7,391 nucleotides of DNA from Alphaproteobacteria bacterium (GTDB taxonomy: Bacteria; Pseudomonadota; Alphaproteobacteria; Micropepsales; Micropepsaceae), in the NCBI GenBank assembly GCA_026400305.1, contig JAPLPI010000214.1, positions 1 through 7,391 of the forward strand. Direction: 5' to 3'. Below the pieces are notes generated by a model. The model was not told where the DNA came from, did no database searches, and worked only from the letters and a program-made list of their open reading frames with translations. The position numbers and the translations under genes were made by a program. This document shows, one piece after another, positions 1 to 5,416 of the stretch. The number at the start of each line of letters is the position of its first letter. The first letter of the stretch is position 1.

Positions 1-117
1 GTGGCTGCCGCCCGCATCGCCGAAGGGATAGGAGGAATTGCCCGGCGCGTCCTTGGCCTGTGCCAGTGATGCCGCGCCAAGCAGGCAAGCTGCGCCAACA
101 AGAATGCGATGTTTCAA
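1..117 (-). CDS. Exported protein of unknown function, N-terminal fragment (cut by window edge)
   Basis: Reading leftward from a TTG at 117-115, the frame stays open for 39 codons to the window edge. The product begins with a textbook Sec signal peptide: basic start (KHR), hydrophobic core (ILVGAACLLGAASLA) and an AQA|KD type cleavage site near residue 21. The visible mature part (KDAPGNSSYPFGDAGGSH) is polar and glycine-rich, and too short to assign to a family. A G-rich ribosome-binding stretch (GGGGGGA) lies about 5 bases upstream of the TTG, which supports this start; no in-frame ATG is better placed. The gene is divergent from the DsbA-like operon and may share its control region. The rest of the protein lies outside the window, so no function is proposed. 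Confidence 0.6.
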   Translation of the reverse strand, partial: MKHRILVGAACLLGAASLAQAKDAPGNSSYPFGDAGGSH

Positions 118-319
118 GTGGTCCCCCCGATGATCGTGCCCCGTTTGGCGGGACTATAGCAGCAGCTTGCGGGCCTGAGCCGGCTTTTGCGATGCACAAT
201 CAAGGGGCGTTCGGCTTCTTACTCCCCTGGGCGAAGCCAGCCGCTTCCTTTTTGGGGTGGCAGTTGCAGGACGGTGGGAACCGGGGGTAGGCATGAGGCT
301 TGGCCCTGGGGGGGATGTC
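118..319. promoter_or_regulatory. Divergent intergenic region between the exported-protein gene and the dsbA-like operon
   Basis: About 200 bases separate two divergent starts, so promoters for both directions should lie here. For the minus-strand gene a TATAGT hexamer (158-153) resembles a -10 box roughly 36 bases before the TTG; no convincing -35 is visible. For the plus-strand operon the clearest signal is the run of seven G at 308-314, followed by A and ending 5 bases before the ATG at 320, which can serve as ribosome-binding site. No convincing operator palindrome, terminator hairpin or small gene was seen. The placement of promoters is inference from position. Confidence 0.4.
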
Positions 320-997
320 ATGAGATCGCTGATGCTTGTTGCCTTGCTGCTGGCCCCGCTTGCGGCCTCTGCCGCGCCGGTAGACCCTGCTGACCAGAGC
401 CGCATCGAACAGGCCTATCAGGCCAAAATCGACGCCGAAAAGGCCGCCGCCAGCGACAAGCTGGTCGCAAAGAATGCGGACGCGCTGTTTCGTGACCCGG
501 CATCCGGCTTCCTGGGCAATCCGAACGGCGATGTCACTATCGTCCAGTTCTTCGATTATAATTGTGGGTTCACCAAGCGCGCCGAGCCGCGCGTGGAAGC
601 GCTGCTGAAGGCCGATTCGGGGGTCAAGCTGATCCCCCGGGAGTTCACCATCGAGCCGGCGGAATCCTCGCCCATCGCGGGCCGCGCGGCTCTGGCGTCC
701 ATCGCCCAGGGCAAGTATGCCGAGTACCATCAGGCCCTGCTGATGGCGCCCGAGCATCCCTTGCCCACGCCGCGCGTGTTCGAGATTGCCACAAGTGTTG
801 GATTGGATGTCGTGCGCCTGAAGAAGGACATGGAGGCGCCCGCGATCTACGCCCAGATCATCGCCAACTTAAATCTGGCGCGCGCCCTGCGCATCTTCCA
901 GACGCCCACCTTCATCATTGGGGGGCGCATCGTCACCCAACCCTCGGCGCAGATCGACTTCTCCGCGCTGGTGGCCGCGGCACGGGCCAAGCCGTGA
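320..997 (+). CDS. Exported DsbA/Com1-type thioredoxin-fold protein with CxxT active site
   Basis: The 225-residue product has a Sec signal peptide (residues 1-18, cleavage ASA|AP), a charged N-terminal helix (about 22-55) as in Com1/BdbD/ScsC-like proteins, then a DsbA-type thioredoxin fold. The family landmark FFDYNC is present with Cys82, but the expected CxxC reads C82-G-F-T85, so the second (resolving) cysteine is a threonine (ACC). The cis-proline loop is intact (T195-P196-T-F). Known DsbA-family proteins oxidise or isomerise periplasmic disulfides; with one thiol this protein cannot form the usual internal disulfide, so it may act as a monothiol isomerase/reductase, hold a mixed disulfide, or have a non-redox role. 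Start: GTG 257 and ATG 293 are in frame, but ATG 320 follows a G-run SD and gives a clean signal peptide. The stop overlaps the next gene by 4 bases (GTGA), suggesting coupled translation with the amine oxidase. Confidence 0.85.
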   Translation: MRSLMLVALLLAPLAASAAPVDPADQSRIEQAYQAKIDAEKAAASDKLVAKNADALFRDPASGFLGNPNGDVTIVQFFDYNCGFTKRAEPRVEALLKADSGVKLIPREFTIEPAESSPIAGRAALASIAQGKYAEYHQALLMAPEHPLPTPRVFEIATSVGLDVVRLKKDMEAPAIYAQIIANLNLARALRIFQTPTFIIGGRIVTQPSAQIDFSALVAAARAKP

Positions 998-2574
998 CCG
1001 CGCCAAGCCGCCGCTCGCTGTTCCAGATGATCGGCGTCGTGGCCGGCAGCGCCGCGATGTACCACGCCATGACCGAGCTGGGGTATGCCGAAGGTTCCAG
1101 CTTCGAAGGACCGATCAAGCTGTCGCGCCCGCCTGCGGGCAGCAGCGTGCTGATCCTGGGCGCCGGCATCGCGGGCATGGTCGCGGCGATGGAGCTGCGC
1201 GACGCCGGCTACAAGGTGCAGGTGCTGGAATATAACGGCCGACCGGGCGGGCGAAACTGGTCGCTCTATGGCGGCGACACCTATACCGAACTGGGCGGCG
1301 CCACCCAGCATGTCCAGTTCGATCCCGGCCAGTATCTCAATCCCGGTCCCTGGCGGCTGCCCTTCCACCATCGCGGCATTTTGCATTATGCCCGCCGCAT
1401 GGGCGTGGCGATGGAGCCGTTTATCCAGGTCAACTACAACGCCTATGTCCATTCGCCCAATGGCTATGGCGGCAAGCCGCAGCGCTACCGAAAAATACAG
1501 GCCGATTTCCACGGCCATGTCGCCGAACTGCTGGCCAAGAGCACCAGGCAGAATGCGCTGGACCAGGCGGTCAGCAAGGAAGACCGCGAGATCCTGATGC
1601 AGGCGCTGCAGGCCTGGGGCGCGCTGGATGGCAATTACGAATACAAGAAGGGCGTCGCCAGCTCGATGCGGCGGGGCTTCGATGTCGATCCCGGCGGCGG
1701 CATCAAGTCGGTGCCGGTGCCGTCCGAGCCGTTGGCGCTCAGCGATCTGCTCCGCTCCGGCCTGTGGTCGGCCATCGGATCGGGTCACAATTACGAACTG
1801 CAAAGCACCATCTTCCAGCCCAGGGGCGGCATGGGGACGATCGGCAAGGCGATGGGCGCCAACCTGGGGCCGCTGATCGAATACAATTGCAAGGTGACGG
1901 ACGTCCGCCAGGACGGGGAGGGCGTCACCGCCACCTATGTCGACAGCCGCAATGGCGGCGCGCCCCGCACCGCGCGCGCCCAGTGGTGTCTGTGCACCAT
2001 TCCCACGCCCATCCTGGCGCAGATCCCGATGAATGTGGGCGCGCCAATGAAGGCGGCGATCGACCAGCTGCCCTATCTGGCGGCGGTGAAGGTGGGGCTG
2101 CAGTTCAAGCGGCGCTTCTGGGAAGAGGACGAGCAGATTTACGGCGGCATCACCTATACCAGCTTGCCCAGCACCACCATCAGCTATCCGATGTGGGATT
2201 ATTATTCGGCTGGCAAGGGCGTTTTGCTGGGCGCATACACCTTCGGTCGGCCCGCTTATCTTGCGGCTTCCAAATCGCCGCAGGAGCGCATCCATGATGC
2301 GCTGCGCGACGGCGCCAAGATCCATCCGCAATATCCGGCAGAATATGAGAATGGCGTGGCGGTGGCCTGGCATCGCGTGCCCTGGGCGATGGGTTGCCAG
2401 GGCGCCTGGACAGAGGAAGCCCGTGACCAGCACTACAACAATCTCTGCGCCCTAGATGGCCGCATCCTGCTGGCCAGCGAGCATGCCTCGCGCCTGCCGG
2501 GCTGGCAGGAAGGCTCTGTGACTTCGGCGCTGGACGCGATCACGCGGCTGCATGCGCGGGTGGTGCAGCCATGA
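994..2574 (+). CDS. Tat-exported flavin monoamine oxidase family FAD-dependent amine oxidoreductase
   Basis: This 526-residue protein starts at GTG 994 inside the previous stop. Its N-terminus carries a twin-arginine motif, S5-R6-R7-S-L-F, followed by a weakly hydrophobic segment (about 9-25), so export of the folded flavoprotein by Tat is likely; a cleavage site is not obvious. The FAD fold begins with VLILGAGIAG (52-61), E79 at the end of the second strand, and the amine-oxidase signature GRPGGR (82-87). Lys366 in VKVGLQFKRRFW matches the lysine near flavin N5 in amine oxidases and L-amino acid oxidases. The C-terminal FAD motif reads ASEH...GWQEG (494-507), with Ser495 where Gly is usual. 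Family members oxidise amines or amino acids to imines; the substrate here cannot be read. The cytochrome c overlapping its 3' end suggests dehydrogenase activity with cytochrome, not O2, as acceptor. The same frame is open upstream to 562, but that part lies wholly over the dsbA-like gene and does not resemble a protein. Confidence 0.88.
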   Translation: MTAPSRRSLFQMIGVVAGSAAMYHAMTELGYAEGSSFEGPIKLSRPPAGSSVLILGAGIAGMVAAMELRDAGYKVQVLEYNGRPGGRNWSLYGGDTYTELGGATQHVQFDPGQYLNPGPWRLPFHHRGILHYARRMGVAMEPFIQVNYNAYVHSPNGYGGKPQRYRKIQADFHGHVAELLAKSTRQNALDQAVSKEDREILMQALQAWGALDGNYEYKKGVASSMRRGFDVDPGGGIKSVPVPSEPLALSDLLRSGLWSAIGSGHNYELQSTIFQPRGGMGTIGKAMGANLGPLIEYNCKVTDVRQDGEGVTATYVDSRNGGAPRTARAQWCLCTIPTPILAQIPMNVGAPMKAAIDQLPYLAAVKVGLQFKRRFWEEDEQIYGGITYTSLPSTTISYPMWDYYSAGKGVLLGAYTFGRPAYLAASKSPQERIHDALRDGAKIHPQYPAEYENGVAVAWHRVPWAMGCQGAWTEEARDQHYNNLCALDGRILLASEHASRLPGWQEGSVTSALDAITRLHARVVQP

Positions 2575-2948
2575 TGCGCCGAATCTGCTTTGTGATTTTT
2601 CTGATGGCGCTTCCGGCGTCCGCTGCCGACACGCCGGACATGCGCGGCGCGCCGTTCGCCATGCAGGGCGGCGAGGCGGTCTATCGCGGCGTCTGCCAGG
2701 GCTGCCACATGGCGGACGCCAAAGGCGCGTCCGGCGCCGGCACCTATCCAGCGCTGGCGGGAAACCAGAAACTGGCCGAGGGGGGGTACGTACTTTCGAT
2801 GGTAATGAACGGCAATCGCGGCATGCCCCCGTTCCGCGATCATTTCACCAATGCGCAGGTGGCCGATGTGGTGAACTTTGTCCGCAGCCATTTCGGCAAT
2901 CATTACAAAGGAAAAATCAGGGAAGTGGACGTTCAGGCGCTGCGCTAG
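2571..2948 (+). CDS. Periplasmic class I c-type cytochrome, small monohaem
   Basis: The 125-residue product has a signal peptide (residues 1-18, cleavage ASA|AD) and a single haem-attachment motif C42-Q-G-C45-H46. A later M85-P-P-F segment provides the likely axial methionine. The order CxxCH, YPALAGN (59-65), then GxxGMPPF (81-88), then a C-terminal helix (VADVVNFVRSHF) is typical of small soluble class I cytochromes that carry electrons in the periplasm to oxidases or other cytochromes. Its ATG overlaps the amine oxidase stop (ATGA at 2571-2574), so the two proteins are probably made together. The inferred role is electron acceptor of the flavoenzyme, comparable to CycN with NicA2. It needs Ccm-type haem attachment, encoded elsewhere. 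No clear rho-independent terminator follows the TAG. Confidence 0.92.
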   Translation: MMRRICFVIFLMALPASAADTPDMRGAPFAMQGGEAVYRGVCQGCHMADAKGASGAGTYPALAGNQKLAEGGYVLSMVMNGNRGMPPFRDHFTNAQVADVVNFVRSHFGNHYKGKIREVDVQALR

Positions 2949-2975
2949 TTTCCAGTGTCGCCCGGCTCTGGCTGA

Positions 2976-3110
2976 ATAAGCGCCGAGGGTGATCCATACT
3001 ACCGCTGTAAGGTGGACGAGGTCGGGAAGCCGCTGGTCGGCATGCCCGAAGACCCGATACCCGGCCCGCCGCCAGAAAAGAACCAACGGGTCAGCGCAAA
3101 CACGCGCTAG
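2976..3110 (+). pseudogene. Orphan C-terminal coding remnant, unidentified
   Basis: After an in-frame TGA at 2973-2975, a frame runs to a TAG at 3108-3110 with codon use typical of real genes here (mostly G/C third positions). Its product ends VDEVGKPLVGMPEDPIPGPP followed by a short polar tail, which reads like a natural proline-rich C-terminus. No credible start codon or ribosome-binding site exists: the only in-frame GTG lies inside the segment. I interpret it as the tail of a gene whose 5' part was deleted when the neighbouring cytochrome gene was joined here. It happens to share the cytochrome frame but is separated from it by two stops. I do not recognise the family. It could instead be chance open frame, though the codon bias argues against that. 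Confidence 0.4.
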
Positions 3111-3467
3111 CTATTTCTCGTACGGCAGCAGGTGCCACTTGCCGTTTTCTAGGCCGTCACCCTTGGGCTTGTAAGGTGGATCGCCGATCAGCGTATAGAC
3201 TGGCTTGCCGCGATAGGCCCATTGTCCCCGGACATTGTCGGCTCGGATGATGGTCCATTGCCCCAGCGGCTTGGCGGTGGGTGCGGCGGGCACCGGCATC
3301 CAACTGGCTTGGCACGCCTCGTTGCAAGCGGAGCGCAGCGGCGTATCCAGATCATAGGTATAAAGCCGCTGGTTGCCGGGGCACCGGCGAAAGACATAGC
3401 CTTTGCCGCCTTCGTCGGTCAGCCCGACCTGTTCTGGATAGGGAAAGTTGAAGTCCAAGACAGGCAT
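3111..3467 (-). CDS. COG4315/PF03640-type small protein with Yx(FWY)xxD motif, export signal missing
   Basis: From ATG 3467 the product is 118 residues. It carries the family repeat signature twice: Y36-T-Y-D-L-D41 in RLYTYDLDTP, and Y91-T-L-I-G-D96 after GKPV, the second with Leu at the aromatic position. Between them is SACNEACQASW (47-57), the cysteine pair and tryptophan typical of this family, and the end GDGLENGKWHLLP matches the usual terminus. Members are normally secreted proteins or lipoproteins of unknown function. No signal peptide or lipobox is present from this start, nor from the in-frame TTG at 3533. A second ATG at 3492-3490, one base out of frame, begins MLLLFAL, so the leader may have been lost by a frameshift. 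Cys29, Cys48 and Cys52 would suit an oxidising compartment. Its stop abuts the TAG of the preceding remnant with no spacer. Confidence 0.7.
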   Translation of the reverse strand: MPVLDFNFPYPEQVGLTDEGGKGYVFRRCPGNQRLYTYDLDTPLRSACNEACQASWMPVPAAPTAKPLGQWTIIRADNVRGQWAYRGKPVYTLIGDPPYKPKGDGLENGKWHLLPYEK

Positions 3468-3550
3468 CCTGAAGGGCGAATAACAATAGCATCTTCGACG
3501 CTTCCCGAAGCTCTGGCTAGGGTGTGTTCGCAAATCACCGGGCCACGATC
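3468..3550. promoter_or_regulatory. Short divergent intergenic region with a 5-bp inverted repeat
   Basis: This stretch separates the divergent COG4315-type gene and the monooxygenase-like pseudogene and should hold promoters for both. It contains a perfect small palindrome, GCTTC-CC-GAAGC, at 3500-3511, which could be an operator half-site pair or chance. It also covers an out-of-frame ATG (3492-3490, minus) that may be the original start of the COG4315-type gene. No strong -35/-10 pair was identified on either strand. Confidence 0.3.
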
Positions 3551-4149
3551 ATGAAGAAACTGCTGGGTCTTACGGCCTTGAGCATGATGCTGCTGCCGGC
3601 CGCCAGCCAGGCGCATTTCCGGCTGCTGGCGCCCACCTCCTGGATCGAAGGGAGCCAGCTGGAGGATCTGCAAAAGGCCACGCCCTGCGGCGGCACCAAT
3701 GCCGATTTCGGCAAGCCCACCTATGCGGTGACCGACGTGAAGGGCGGCACGGCGCTGCATGTGAAGGTGCAGGAAACCGTCTATCACCCCGGCCATTAAC
3801 GCATCGCGCTGGCGGTCAATTCGCCCACCGAGCTGCCGGTCGATCCCAAGGCCTAAACCATGACTAACGCAAAGGTGTTGTCATGTCGGTGTCCGGCACG
3901 GTCATGAACTCTGTGGCGCCGCCGGTGCTGGCCGACGGGCTGTTCCAGCACGCCGCCAAGAACGCTCGCCGTTCGAAACCGATGTCATCGTGCTCAACAT
4001 CAACTGCAAGGTCTGCACGCTGCAGGTCGCACAGTTCATGGAGCGGCACACCGTGAACAATCCGGGCCAGTTCACCTATCACCACTGCGCGGTGCCGCAC
4101 ATCACGGCCGATCCCAGGAAGCCGCTGGACACCGGCTGGGCGGCGCTAG
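3551..4149 (+). pseudogene. SCE4755-type polysaccharide-monooxygenase-like protein, inactivated by a stop and frameshifts
   Basis: Joined across three frames, this reads as a full secreted protein. Frame one (3551-) gives a signal peptide MKKLLGL...AASQA followed by a mature N-terminal His22 (HFRLLAPTSW), then TPCGG and VYHPGH. A TAA at 3797-3799 replaces what should be a TAC Tyr codon in HPGHYRIALAVN. A second TAA lies at 3854-3856. Frame two (3883-) continues MSVSGTV...APPVLADGLFQH. Frame three (about 3964-) gives CKVCTLQVAQFM and NNPGQFTYHHC. Both shifts equal the loss of one base, near AAAGG (3871-3875) and near AACGC (3961-3965). The order matches SCE4755-family proteins, which resemble copper polysaccharide monooxygenases in beginning with a His after export. 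At least three lesions make a functional product very unlikely unless the assembly is wrong here. Family assignment is from recalled sequence pattern. Confidence 0.78.
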
Positions 4150-5340
4150 CTACCAGTCCACCACCGAACCGTCATCGGGATCGAACTTGGGCAGGTAGGG
4201 CTTGGGTTCCCCGACTTGGGCCATTAGCTTGTTCTCGTCGATGGTGATGCCAAGGCCCGGCTCGGTCAGCAGCGGGCGGTGGCCGTTCACGATCGGCGGC
4301 AGCGGCTTGGCTAGCAGGTCGAAATATTCATTGTCGCCGCGCTCCTGGATCAGGAAGTTGGGAATCGACGCCGCGATCTGCAACGACGCGGCCAGCGAGC
4401 AAGGCCCTTGTGGATTGTGCGGAGCGATGGGGGCGTAATAGGCCTCGGCCATGCCGGCAATGATCTTCAGCTCGGTAATGCCGCCAGCATAGCAGACGTC
4501 CGGCTGCAGGATCATGGCCGCCTTCTTCTCCAGGATTTCGCGGAAACCCCATTTTGTGAAGATGCGCTCGCCGGTGGCCAGCGGCACGGATGTCTTCTTG
4601 GCCAGGTCCGCCATCAGGTCCACGTTCAGCGGCTGCACCACCTCTTCATAGAACCAGGGGCTGTAAGGCTCCAGTGCCGCCATCAGCCGGATGGAGGTCG
4701 AGGGCTGCACCGCGCCATGGAATTCCACGCCGATGTCCACGCCCGTGCCCATCTTCTTGCGCAGGGCGGCGAAGCGCTCGGTGACTTCCGAGACATACTT
4801 GTCGCCCTCATTGTACTTGAACGGATTGCGCCCGCCCGCATCCTGCAACAGCACCTTCATGGCGTTGACGCCGTTCTTGCCGGGCTGGCCATATACGCGG
4901 ACACGGTCGCGCGTCGGCCCGCCCATCAGCCTGTGGACCGGCAACCCATAGACCTTGCCGGTGATATCCCACAGCGCCTGGTCGATGCCCGACGAGATGG
5001 CGGTCTTGATCGGGCCGCCGCGATAAAAGGCGCCGCGCGCAATCGCCTGCCAGTGGAAGGTGACGCGGGTGGGGTCCTGTCCGATCAAATAATGGCCGAC
5101 TTCCAGCGCGCCGGCGGCGCAGGCCTTGGCGTCGTCCTTCAGCATCTCGCCCCAGCCGCTGATCCCGGCATCGGTGGAGATTTTCACGAACACCCAGCTG
5201 TTCTTCAGCACCTTGGTGACGCGGATTTTCTCGCGGCTGCCCAGCGCGGCGCCCTGGCCGCGGGCGGGCAGGGTGGCGCCCAGCCCGAAAGCGGCGGCGG
5301 GTCCGAGAAGATTGGCAAGCGTGCGGCGACGGGTGAGCAT
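4150..5340 (-). CDS. Mandelate racemase/muconate lactonizing (enolase superfamily) protein, galactonate dehydratase-like, with Tat-like leader
   Basis: The 396-residue protein aligns by eye with E. coli DgoD at a constant offset of 23 residues. Candidate metal ligands are E206 (Asp in DgoD), E232 and E258; catalytic His are H208 (EFHG) and H308 (APHNP); E333 matches DgoD E310; and the C-terminus GSVVDW is family-like. DgoD-type enzymes dehydrate sugar acids to 2-keto-3-deoxy acids using Mg2+. Residues 1-30 (R4-R5-R6-T-L-A then an Ala/Gly/Leu-rich stretch to ARG-QG) form a Tat-type leader not found in the cytoplasmic enzyme. EEP of the family is E232-E233-V234. Start ATG 5340 is set by AAGGAG at 5353-5348, seven bases upstream. 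It is the last gene of the minus-strand operon after the SDR, with a 76-base gap. The actual sugar acid is unknown. Confidence 0.87.
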   Translation of the reverse strand: MLTRRRTLANLLGPAAAFGLGATLPARGQGAALGSREKIRVTKVLKNSWVFVKISTDAGISGWGEMLKDDAKACAAGALEVGHYLIGQDPTRVTFHWQAIARGAFYRGGPIKTAISSGIDQALWDITGKVYGLPVHRLMGGPTRDRVRVYGQPGKNGVNAMKVLLQDAGGRNPFKYNEGDKYVSEVTERFAALRKKMGTGVDIGVEFHGAVQPSTSIRLMAALEPYSPWFYEEVVQPLNVDLMADLAKKTSVPLATGERIFTKWGFREILEKKAAMILQPDVCYAGGITELKIIAGMAEAYYAPIAPHNPQGPCSLAASLQIAASIPNFLIQERGDNEYFDLLAKPLPPIVNGHRPLLTEPGLGITIDENKLMAQVGEPKPYLPKFDPDDGSVVDW

Positions 5341-5416
5341 TATGAGGCTCCTTTTTCCCGTGATTCCGTACCGATTCCGGTGTGCTGTCCAGCCACGCGG
5401 GCCGGTGCCTCACAGC
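5341..5416 (-). promoter_or_regulatory. Gene junction with strong SD and GATTCCG direct repeat
   Basis: The 76-base gap between the SDR stop and the dehydratase start is the only real spacer in an otherwise overlapping operon. It holds an AAGGAG ribosome-binding site at 5353-5348. It also holds two direct copies of GATTCCG (5362-5368 and 5373-5379, plus-strand reading) spaced 11 bases apart, about one helical turn. These sit 21-39 bases before the ATG, where a regulator could control the dehydratase separately or where they could shape the mRNA leader. Function is inferred only from position and spacing. Confidence 0.35.

Noticed and set aside
220..256. Possible rho-independent terminator (CTGG...CCAG followed by CTTCCTTTTT)
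   Set aside because: The stem is only four base pairs, the T-run is interrupted and distant, and no gene ends just upstream on the plus strand.
257..319. Earlier GTG (257) or ATG (293) start for the DsbA-like protein
   Set aside because: They would add a polar, glycine-rich segment before the signal peptide; ATG 320 has the best SD spacing and a clean leader.
562..993. Upstream extension of the amine oxidase frame as an extra N-terminal domain
   Set aside because: The extension reads the dsbA-like gene out of frame and has no family features; GTG 994 gives a proper Tat signal and a 4-base overlap typical of coupled genes.
847..2433. Long open minus-strand frame (about 528 codons)
   Set aside because: It lies antisense to the well-supported amine oxidase gene; the translation is rich in His/Arg/Ala without domain motifs, as expected from a high-GC shadow frame.
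2433..3086. Minus-strand open frame across the cytochrome gene
   Set aside because: Antisense to the cytochrome c and the end of the amine oxidase, with shadow-like composition.
2989..3174. Plus-strand open frame starting with GTG over the remnant and the COG4315-type gene
   Set aside because: It reads the biased remnant in a wrong frame, and it runs antisense into a supported gene.
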